Positions 1-5,500 of a DNA stretch of 5,500 nt are shown piece after piece. This DNA comes from Pseudomonadota bacterium (GTDB taxonomy: Bacteria; Bdellovibrionota; JAFGOL01): positions 1 through 5,500 of the forward strand of contig JAPLFT010000174.1 of NCBI GenBank assembly GCA_026390535.1, read 5' to 3'. Below the pieces are notes generated by a model. It saw only the letters and a list, made by a program, of their open reading frames with translations. It did not search any database and was not told the DNA's origin. Within the stretch, counting starts at the first letter, position 1. Each line of letters starts with the position of its first letter. The position numbers were made by a program, and so were the translations under genes.

Positions 1-342
1 CGCGATCTGTTCGAGCAGGCCAAGAAAAATGCCCCTTGCATCGTCTTCATCGACGAAATCGACGCCGTCGGCCGCCAGCGGGGCGCCGGCCTGGGCGGTG
101 GCAACGATGAACGGGAGCAGACCCTCAACCAGCTGCTCACGGAGATGGATGGCTTTGAGGGCAACAACGGCATCATCATCGTCGCGGCCACCAACCGCCC
201 GGACGTGCTCGACTCGGCCCTGATGCGGCCCGGTCGTTTTGACCGCCAGGTGGTGGTCGATCGGCCCGATTACAGCGGTCGCCTCCAGATCCTGGGGGTT
301 CATGCCCGCGGCAAAACCACTCGATTCTGCTACCACGACTAA
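1..342 (+). CDS. ftsH: FtsH ATP-dependent zinc metalloprotease, internal fragment of the AAA+ domain (cyanobacterial type)
   Basis: This is an internal piece of FtsH, the membrane-anchored hexameric AAA+ protease that unfolds and degrades membrane and soluble proteins. It is open at the left edge and read in frame 1. Visible are the Walker B strand CIVFIDEID (residues 13-21), the segment GRQRGAG..GGGNDEREQTLNQLL, and the second region of homology TNRPDVLDSALMRPGRFDR (64-82), with the arginine-finger residues R76 and R79. The match continues through DRPDYSGRLQILGVHARGKT (to base 318). It then stops abruptly: the next codons give TRFCYHD and a TAA at 340-342, where the family continues with the rest of the AAA+ lid and the HEXXH protease domain. 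The Walker A motif (left of the window) and the whole protease domain are absent. The wording DRPDYSGR..ILGVHARGKT is, from memory, typical of Synechococcus/Cyanobium FtsH. The final eight codons almost certainly do not belong to this gene. The family call is very secure and the lineage call fairly secure. Confidence 0.95.
   Translation, partial: RDLFEQAKKNAPCIVFIDEIDAVGRQRGAGLGGGNDEREQTLNQLLTEMDGFEGNNGIIIVAATNRPDVLDSALMRPGRFDRQVVVDRPDYSGRLQILGVHARGKTTRFCYHD
310..322. other. Probable chimeric junction between two unrelated genomes
   Basis: FtsH homology in frame 1 ends at base 318 (codons for G-K-T at 310-318). Chaperone-like coding in frame 2 can be followed back to about base 320. Base composition falls from about 65% G+C (1-300) to about 43% (361-660), counted by hand. 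Both genes are broken at the same point, and there is no inverted repeat, transposase or tRNA at the joint. An assembly or library chimera is the simplest reading. A real recombination event that truncated both genes is possible but less likely. Confidence 0.8.
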
Positions 343-880
343 GGATGATCTCTCGTCTTATATGATAATCAGTCCCAAGGTAGTTTCATTAAAACCGGGT
401 GAGCAAAGGACCGTGCGTGTTTCTGTACGTCCTAGAGCCGACGCATTTAAAGAGGGTGAGTACAGGGCACATGTCCTTTTCTCTATGCTCGACGTGGCAG
501 AGACCATACAAACAAAAGCCGAAAAAGAAGGCGTATCCATGAAACTGAACTTTAAAAGTGAGACTGCCGTCGTAGTTTATGGCAGTATAGGAAAAGGTCT
601 AGCTGAGCTTAAGACCGCTTGTAATATACTCAAAAATAATAAGACCAAGATCACGATTACGAATGCCGGTAAATGGAGATTTGACGGCTGGCTGAGGATA
701 TTGGACGGAGATAAAAAACTTACGGAAGACAAAATATTTATTGTAAGAGAAAGTATAAGAGATACGGTACTTAACTGGGCTCCCAAGGATACAAAGGCGC
801 CTATAAAGATAACCTGGGTACCTTTGGACGAGAAAAAGAAATCTTTCACTACTACATGTTCGATTAAAACCGGAAAATGA
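320..880 (+). CDS. PapD-like periplasmic pilus-assembly chaperone, 5'-truncated
   Basis: This is the C-terminal ~186 residues of a two-domain, immunoglobulin-fold periplasmic chaperone. Such proteins cap pilus or surface subunits by donating a beta strand and deliver them to an outer-membrane usher. The first visible part matches the middle of the family's N-terminal domain: SSYMIISPKVVSLKPGEQRTV, then VRP.....EGEYRAHVLFSML, corresponding to the usual 'fSP..~~l~PGe.qtvRv...p....eGEYR~hl~f' pattern. The donor-strand region is probably VSMKLNFKSETAVVVYG (about 530-580). The second domain starts near LAELKTACNILKNN and contains NAGKWRFDGWLRILDGD. It ends in WVPLDEKKKSFTTTCSIK and carries a cysteine pair (codons 620-622 and 857-859). 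The signal peptide and first strands are missing because of the break near 318, so no true start exists here; the ATG at 362 lies inside a conserved strand. The stop overlaps the usher start by ATGA, supporting co-translation. Its sequence is not close enough to name a specific chaperone subfamily; it resembles the alternate/archaic groups more than PapD or FimC. Confidence 0.82.
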   Translation, partial: LDSATTTKDDLSSYMIISPKVVSLKPGEQRTVRVSVRPRADAFKEGEYRAHVLFSMLDVAETIQTKAEKEGVSMKLNFKSETAVVVYGSIGKGLAELKTACNILKNNKTKITITNAGKWRFDGWLRILDGDKKLTEDKIFIVRESIRDTVLNWAPKDTKAPIKITWVPLDEKKKSFTTTCSIKTGK

Positions 881-3789
881 TCTTAAGAACTCCACTTACA
901 GTAATTTTTAGTTTGTTGCTGTTAAGTGCCCCCGTATATTCACAGGTGGATGATCCGCATACCGTTGATCGTAATCAGATGAAGCTTAACGAGGCTTTTA
1001 TTATGATAACGGTCACCAGCGACAGGGGAAGTTCTTTTTACAAAGTAATGACTGACCGTTCTGAGCGTCCTTACCTGAACATAAAGGATTTAATGGAGCA
1101 GTATCTGGATTTTACTTCTGTGAGTTGTGACCCGGTCGGAAAACATTGTCAGGGAACCATGCAGCCGAGCAGGAACATATTTTGGATAAACGGAAAACAA
1201 TCTGAGTATGGTGACGCTGAACAGGGTCCAGGCGGTGAAAAAATACCTGAAGGCGCGTTTGTAGTTCAGGACGGTTCGTGCTGGTTAAGATACGACATCT
1301 GGCAAAAATGGTTGCCGCTTACAGCTACGTGGGATTATCATGCGTATTATCTTTCTGTAATACCTGAGTTTAAATTATTGTCTGAAAGAAAGAAGATGAG
1401 AGAAAGGGAAATAGAACTGTCTGCTGCGGCAACAAGGGAAAAAGATGCTATACAGAACTCAGCGGCAATAAAACCTGATGATATCTTCAGACCGGAGCTC
1501 AAATATCACTCCAGCTTGAGGAAGTATCCCCAACAGGATGTTGGATGGGATTTTAACTACGACGCTAATATTGATATATTAAGAGGGACTTTTCAGACCG
1601 GCGGTCCGGTTACCTATGATAAGATTCCGGGATGGAACGCAGGAAGACCTTACTGGGTATATAGGCTCAGGGACCAGGGATGGTTCTATCTGATGGAGGT
1701 CGGAGATACTTATTTTGAGGAATCCAATCTGTTACTGCCTAACATAAGCGGTAATAACGGATTCAGGTTTGACTCCAGAGAAATGACATACGGTGCGGGC
1801 AGGATATCCGTCAACGGTAGGGCACAACAGAACACGGTTGTTGATCTATACAGGGACGGATTTTATCTTAATACAGTGACAACAGGCACGGATGGAAGAT
1901 ATGTGTTCGACGATATAGTGGTAAATTCCAGTAGCAGACTGGTCGCTAAACTGTATTTTCCGGATGGTTCAGAGGAACTAAGGGAAATAGTCCTTTCCGA
2001 CGATAATGGTATGATCCTTCCTGCAGGGGTGCTACAGGAAAGGGTTTTTACGGCGGAAACAGTCTATGGAAGAATGAACTACGCAGCGTTGAGGTATGGC
2101 CTGTTTGACAACGTGACTATTGGCGCAGAGCCTATGTTCTTTGCCAATTCAAAGAATCCGAGTTTTATGGCGGACCTTGCCATGAGGCCTATGGCCGACA
2201 CTGTGTTTTTGGGTCAGGGGATGTTTACGGGAAAAAATATAGATCGTGCGTTCAGGGTTAATACAACACTCCTGTATCCTAACTATTTCGAGGTTGAACA
2301 TCGTTTCTTCAGCAATAATACCCCCGCGTTCCTTAGAAACATCAGGATACTAGGCGAATATTGGGCGGGCAGGCACAGTCTCAGTATAGGAAGATTTCAG
2401 TTCATTGACGAGTATGAACAATACAAGGGAATGCGCGATGCCAGTGTGGAGATCATATACACATTCAACAGATATTTAAAACCGTTCTTTAACTACGGTG
2501 CCTTCTTTCCTCAGGGTCTAAGCAGATACAATGTGATTAAGGTCGGGTTTGATGTTATGCCAACAGATCACAGCGTATTGGAGATTTCCAGAACATGGAT
2601 GACACCTATACCTATAAATCTTATTACCTTTTTTGTAAGAAATATTATTAATGTCGGCGGATGGGACATAGGAATTACATGGAATATCCCGGATAGATTG
2701 ATTAAAAGCTACCTGACGGCCGACGTAATGTACAGAATAACAAAAAATCTTTCTCTTGGTGTGTTGTCCAACGACCAATATCTTGGTTTCAGAGTTAACT
2801 GGGACGGGATAATTTCTCAAACCCCCGGGCCTGAAACGTGGAGTGACTTTGCCATGGGAACTTTAAGCGGTAAGATCACATCGCCCAAGACAACCGACGC
2901 CGAACCGTATCCTGTCCAGAACGCGAACATAGTGATAGGGAGCAAGCTTGCAACTACAGACGAGAACGGTAATTTTAATATCTCAGGCATAACACCGTAT
3001 CAAAAACTTATAGCAAAGGTTGATCCTATTACGTTGGATGCGTCGGTGGCTCCGGAAAAAGAATTTGATGTCATTTATTTCAGGCCTGGGACGCAGATAA
3101 CATGGATGCCAAAGTTACTGTGGACTGCCGGTATTGACGGAACTATAGAAGGACTTGATACGATCCCGCCTGACCTGGTAGTGGAGGCTATAAAACTCCC
3201 GGATAACAGGCTCATATCAAAGGGAAAGGTTGAGAGTGACGGGTTCTTCATAGTGGAAAAACTTACCCAGGGACGATACCGTTTAAAACTAAAGGGACTG
3301 AAAGAAGAAGTCAGATCCATAGAAGTTGAGATACCTGAGAATACGAACTGGTTAAGCGGCATAAAGTGGAAATTGGGAGACAAAAAAATAACGGAGCCAA
3401 AAAAGGAAGAGAATACAAATAATAAGAATACGAATAAAAAAATTGCTGTACAGCCGGAGCCACCATCCAGTAAAAAGTACTACACAATTGGTGACGGTCC
3501 GCTTCATATAACACAGGGTAAAAAAGGGTCCAAAGGTCTTGATGGCTATATATCTGGCGACAGGAAGATACCCTCCGGTCTAATGATAGAGGCTGTAAGC
3601 ATGGAAGATGAAAAAGTCGTTTCACGCTCGGAACTTATGAGGAACAGGACTTTCATAGTTGAGGATCTAAACGTGGGAAAATACGAATTGAGGCTTACAG
3701 GAGTGACGGATCCTCCTAAACCGATACAGGTAGAGATAGATGAGGGTGTTGAGTGGCTTAGCGGTGTAGTCTGGGATTGGTCATACTAA
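877..3789 (+). CDS. Fimbrial usher-like outer-membrane protein with a duplicated C-terminal domain
   Basis: This is a complete 970-residue secreted protein, probably the usher that translocates subunits delivered by the chaperone encoded just upstream. The signal peptide is MILRTPLTVIFSLLLLSAPVYS, likely cleaved before Q23. Residues ~23-205 form a periplasmic N-terminal region with three cysteines (84, 91, 135), a segment LRYDIWQKWLPLTATWDY resembling alternate-type ushers, and a charged helix (~168-190). From ~215 aromatic alternating strands suggest a barrel. The best usher signature is FRFDSREMTYGAGRISVNGRA leading into a plug-like sandwich (309-388: VDLYRDGFYLNTV..GRYVFDDI, FPDGSEE) and then LRYGLFDNVTIGAEPMF (405-421). 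Barrel-like strands continue to ~655. The tail differs from classical ushers: a carboxypeptidase-regulatory-like domain (~660-735, TTDENGNFNISGI) and two ~80-residue repeats (753-834 and 888-970). The ATG is chosen for the signal peptide and the ATGA overlap with the chaperone stop; no Shine-Dalgarno site is evident. The usher assignment rests on pattern and neighbour and is fairly confident; a specific family cannot be named. A generic outer-membrane protein with carboxypeptidase-regulatory-like domains is the alternative. Confidence 0.78.
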   Translation: MILRTPLTVIFSLLLLSAPVYSQVDDPHTVDRNQMKLNEAFIMITVTSDRGSSFYKVMTDRSERPYLNIKDLMEQYLDFTSVSCDPVGKHCQGTMQPSRNIFWINGKQSEYGDAEQGPGGEKIPEGAFVVQDGSCWLRYDIWQKWLPLTATWDYHAYYLSVIPEFKLLSERKKMREREIELSAAATREKDAIQNSAAIKPDDIFRPELKYHSSLRKYPQQDVGWDFNYDANIDILRGTFQTGGPVTYDKIPGWNAGRPYWVYRLRDQGWFYLMEVGDTYFEESNLLLPNISGNNGFRFDSREMTYGAGRISVNGRAQQNTVVDLYRDGFYLNTVTTGTDGRYVFDDIVVNSSSRLVAKLYFPDGSEELREIVLSDDNGMILPAGVLQERVFTAETVYGRMNYAALRYGLFDNVTIGAEPMFFANSKNPSFMADLAMRPMADTVFLGQGMFTGKNIDRAFRVNTTLLYPNYFEVEHRFFSNNTPAFLRNIRILGEYWAGRHSLSIGRFQFIDEYEQYKGMRDASVEIIYTFNRYLKPFFNYGAFFPQGLSRYNVIKVGFDVMPTDHSVLEISRTWMTPIPINLITFFVRNIINVGGWDIGITWNIPDRLIKSYLTADVMYRITKNLSLGVLSNDQYLGFRVNWDGIISQTPGPETWSDFAMGTLSGKITSPKTTDAEPYPVQNANIVIGSKLATTDENGNFNISGITPYQKLIAKVDPITLDASVAPEKEFDVIYFRPGTQITWMPKLLWTAGIDGTIEGLDTIPPDLVVEAIKLPDNRLISKGKVESDGFFIVEKLTQGRYRLKLKGLKEEVRSIEVEIPENTNWLSGIKWKLGDKKITEPKKEENTNNKNTNKKIAVQPEPPSSKKYYTIGDGPLHITQGKKGSKGLDGYISGDRKIPSGLMIEAVSMEDEKVVSRSELMRNRTFIVEDLNVGKYELRLTGVTDPPKPIQVEIDEGVEWLSGVVWDWSY
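3133..3786 (+). repeat. Tandem duplicated ~80-residue domain at the usher C-terminus
   Basis: Two protein-level repeats end the usher-like gene: residues 753-834 (bases 3133-3378) and 888-970 (bases 3538-3786). They align without gaps. A hand count gives about 31 identical positions of 79, including DG.I.G, the EA pair, FIVE.L..G.Y.L.L.G, I.VEI.E and W.LSG-like WLSG..W endings. The DNA itself is well diverged, so this is an old duplication. Between them lies a hydrophilic linker (about 834-887) rich in K, N, E and Q, with a PEPPSSKK stretch. The strands suggest small beta-sandwiches of the carboxypeptidase-regulatory/SpaA-like kind; this fold guess is inference. Confidence 0.85.
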
Positions 3790-3861
3790 TCTGCATTCAA
3801 GCGTATACCTTACATAATCCTTCTATGAAAAAATCGTTCTTTGAGTTATAAAATATTTACG
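3790..3861 (+). promoter_or_regulatory. 72-base gap before the patatin gene; weak -10-like site TATAAAAT
   Basis: The gap between the usher stop and the patatin start is AT-rich. It shows no convincing stem-loop with a T-run, so no terminator is called and read-through from the usher is possible. TATAAAAT at 3847-3854 resembles a -10 box and would place a transcription start near 3860-3862, practically on the ATG, implying a leaderless message. No -35 TTGACA-like hexamer sits at the right spacing, and no Shine-Dalgarno sequence precedes the ATG. This is a weak, composition-prone signal. Confidence 0.2.
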
Positions 3862-5500
3862 ATGCGTAGGTTTGTTTTTTTACTATTTTTTATCAGCAGC
3901 GTGTGTTCTGCCGGTGTAGGGCTTGTTCTTAGCGGAGGCGGAGCTAAAGGCCTGGCGCATATTGGTGTTTTAAAGGAGTTGGATAAGGCCGGTATCAGGA
4001 TTGACTATGTAGTCGGAACAAGCATGGGATGTATCATAGGTGGACTTTATGCTACCGGTTACAGCGGAGAAGAACTTGAAAAGATCGTTCTAGATGAGGA
4101 TTGGATGGGACTTTTTGATGATAAACCGACAAGAAAATATATTCCGATGTATGAAAAAGATGAGAGTGAAAGATATGTAGGCTCTTTTAATCTTTCTCCA
4201 AATAGAAGTTTTTTACCTATAGGTATTATATCGGGACAAAAGGTTTATGTATTACTTTCTCGACTTACATGGAACTATGAGGGCATTAAGAATTTCAGGA
4301 TCTTTCCTATACCTGTGATGTGTATAGCTACCGATTTAGTAAAAGGGGATCCTGTAGTTTTGGAAAATGGCAGTCTTGCCGAAGCGATGAGGGCAAGCAT
4401 GTCTATACCTACCATATTTACCCCTGTGGAGATAGACGGTCGTCTTTTAGTGGACGGGGGTGTTATTAATAATCTTCCTGTGAGCGAAGCAAAAAAGTGG
4501 GGGGCGAACTTTATTATAGCAGTTGATGCGGCAGGTCCCGCATATAAAAAAGAGGAGATAGATTCTTTTTTTAAGGTGATGGAACAAGTTGTCGGTTTAA
4601 CCAGTCAAAAAGAAAGGCAAAAAGAAAGAAAATTAGCCAATGTTCTTATACCAATTAATACCAACAAATATACGATAACCGATTTTGATGACGCTAAAAC
4701 TCTTATAGATATAGGGCAAAAAGCCGCAGAACCTTATATGGCCGGCTTAAGTAAACTACCCAAAGAGGAAAAAAAGAACAAAATAAAAAAGAAAGTAGTT
4801 CATTATAAAATTACATCAATAAGAACCGAAGGGTTAGATAAAGTTTCCAATAATTTTATCATAAGCAGTTTGGGCTTTTCTATTCCGTACGACGCCAGTC
4901 AACAGGACATAGAGATTGCTATAGAAAAAATATACGGCACCCAGTTCTTTGAATCTGTTACGTATGATATTGAGCCTTCATTTCGAGGCGAGTATGAACT
5001 GATCATAAAAGTTAAAGAAAGATCTACGAGCCTCCTTAGATTCGGGTTTAATTACAGCAGTTACACCAAGGCGTCTCTTCTTTTAAATACGACGTTCAAG
5101 AATATGTTTATAAAAGATTCCAGGTTATCTTTGGATTTTAATCTTAGCGAGAATCCGGCTTTTAGGACACAGTACTACATGTATTCTTCCAGAAAACCCG
5201 GCTTTGGTTTCAGGTCGGAGTTGCTTTTTAATAAGTTCAATATAGCAACATTCCAGAACGGGGGTGCACAGGCTAATTACAGATTCTCATACTATGCCCT
5301 CAGTCTTAACGTTGAAACCAATTTTTCAAATTATATGCTCCTTGGAGTGGGAGTGGATAAGGAATTTACCACAAGAAACCCCATAAACGCGTCTAACCAA
5401 TTTACAAAAAGTTATGATGAGTTTTTAACTCTGGCGGCTTTTTTTAGGCTCGATACTCTGGATAGCATGGTTTATCCTAAGAAAGGTATTAAGATAGACG
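3862..5500 (+). CDS. Patatin-like phospholipase with POTRA and Omp85 barrel (type Vd autotransporter, PlpD-like), 3'-truncated
   Basis: This is a secreted lipid acyl hydrolase joined to its own outer-membrane translocator; 546 codons are visible and the frame is open at the right edge. The signal peptide is MRRFVFLLFFISSVCSA, with likely cleavage after A17. The patatin domain follows at once: oxyanion loop GGGAKG (25-30), nucleophile elbow GTSMG with Ser54, the conserved ASMSIPTIFTPVEIDGR, and catalytic Asp198 in VDGGVINNLPV. The Ser-Asp dyad is complete, so the enzyme should be active on phospholipid acyl esters. A lysine-rich linker (about 300-311) leads to one POTRA domain (about 314-388, with IEKIYGTQFFESVTYDIEP). 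Omp85 barrel strands then start at LLRFGFNYSS (about 391), and the family hallmark LDTLDSMVYPKKG lies at the window end. Type Vd proteins such as PlpD are ~730 residues, so roughly 180-200 residues are probably missing. The ATG is preferred over an in-frame TTG at 3841 because it gives a clean signal peptide; an in-frame stop at 3826 bounds both. It is on the same strand as the usher, 72 bases downstream. Confidence 0.92.
   Translation, partial: MRRFVFLLFFISSVCSAGVGLVLSGGGAKGLAHIGVLKELDKAGIRIDYVVGTSMGCIIGGLYATGYSGEELEKIVLDEDWMGLFDDKPTRKYIPMYEKDESERYVGSFNLSPNRSFLPIGIISGQKVYVLLSRLTWNYEGIKNFRIFPIPVMCIATDLVKGDPVVLENGSLAEAMRASMSIPTIFTPVEIDGRLLVDGGVINNLPVSEAKKWGANFIIAVDAAGPAYKKEEIDSFFKVMEQVVGLTSQKERQKERKLANVLIPINTNKYTITDFDDAKTLIDIGQKAAEPYMAGLSKLPKEEKKNKIKKKVVHYKITSIRTEGLDKVSNNFIISSLGFSIPYDASQQDIEIAIEKIYGTQFFESVTYDIEPSFRGEYELIIKVKERSTSLLRFGFNYSSYTKASLLLNTTFKNMFIKDSRLSLDFNLSENPAFRTQYYMYSSRKPGFGFRSELLFNKFNIATFQNGGAQANYRFSYYALSLNVETNFSNYMLLGVGVDKEFTTRNPINASNQFTKSYDEFLTLAAFFRLDTLDSMVYPKKGIKID

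Noticed and set aside
300..340. Insertion sequence or site-specific integration at the ftsH/chaperone joint.
   Set aside because: No inverted or direct repeats, transposase, integrase or tRNA end are visible there.
362..364. ATG as a possible true start of the chaperone gene.
   Set aside because: It falls inside the conserved strand before SPKVVSLKPGE, with no signal peptide after it, so it is an internal methionine of a truncated gene.
239..880. Open frame running from inside the ftsH region into the chaperone, as if it were one 213-residue protein.
   Set aside because: Its first ~27 codons are an out-of-frame shadow of ftsH; real chaperone sequence begins only around base 320. The continuous frame is chance at the junction.
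2518..3625. Minus-strand open frames of about 100 codons within the usher gene.
   Set aside because: They lie antisense to a well-supported gene, show no recognisable domains, and overlap each other in different frames.
3825..3851. Eight-codon frame (MKKSFFEL) ending just before the patatin start, a possible leader peptide.
   Set aside because: It has no ribosome binding site, no attenuator-like stems and no codon pattern. It is short enough to be chance.
3862..3912. Lipoprotein signal with Cys15 of the patatin protein as lipidation site.
   Set aside because: The residues before the cysteine (SSV) do not fit a lipobox, which needs G, A or S at -1. Ordinary cleavage after A17 fits better.
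1..5500. CRISPR arrays, tRNA or rRNA genes.
   Set aside because: No regularly spaced direct repeats and no tRNA- or rRNA-like segments were seen on either strand by eye.

Overview
The window appears to be two unrelated pieces of DNA joined near position 318. Bases 1 to about 318 are GC-rich (about 65% G+C by hand count over 1-300). They encode an internal slice of the FtsH AAA+ protease whose wording is most like cyanobacterial (picocyanobacterial) FtsH. After the junction the DNA drops to about 43% G+C (hand count over 361-660) and reads through a different, diderm (Gram-negative-type) bacterial gene cluster. Neither FtsH nor the following gene is intact at the junction, and no mobile element is visible there. 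A metagenomic assembly chimera is therefore the simplest explanation.

The remaining window (about 319-5500) holds three plus-strand genes. The first is the 3' part of a PapD-like periplasmic pilus chaperone, missing its signal peptide and the start of its N-terminal domain. The second, overlapping it by ATGA, is a complete 970-residue secreted outer-membrane protein of fimbrial-usher type. It has a plug-like beta-sandwich, barrel-like segments and an unusual C-terminus: a carboxypeptidase-regulatory-like domain followed by two divergent copies of an ~80-residue beta domain joined by a K/N/E-rich linker. The third, after a 72-base gap, is the 5' part of a patatin-like phospholipase fused to a POTRA domain and an Omp85 beta-barrel (type Vd, PlpD-like). 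It runs off the right edge.

The chaperone and usher should work as a pair: the chaperone holds surface subunits in the periplasm and the usher secretes and assembles them. No subunit (pilin) gene is visible, so the substrate is unknown and may lie upstream of the junction in the true genome. The patatin-Omp85 protein is a second outer-membrane/surface protein on the same strand. Whether it shares a transcript or a function with the chaperone-usher pair cannot be told from the sequence. The source organism of the larger part cannot be named with confidence. The genes suit a diderm bacterium with moderate-to-low G+C, many ATA/AGA/AGG codons and no strong Shine-Dalgarno sites in front of the two visible starts.
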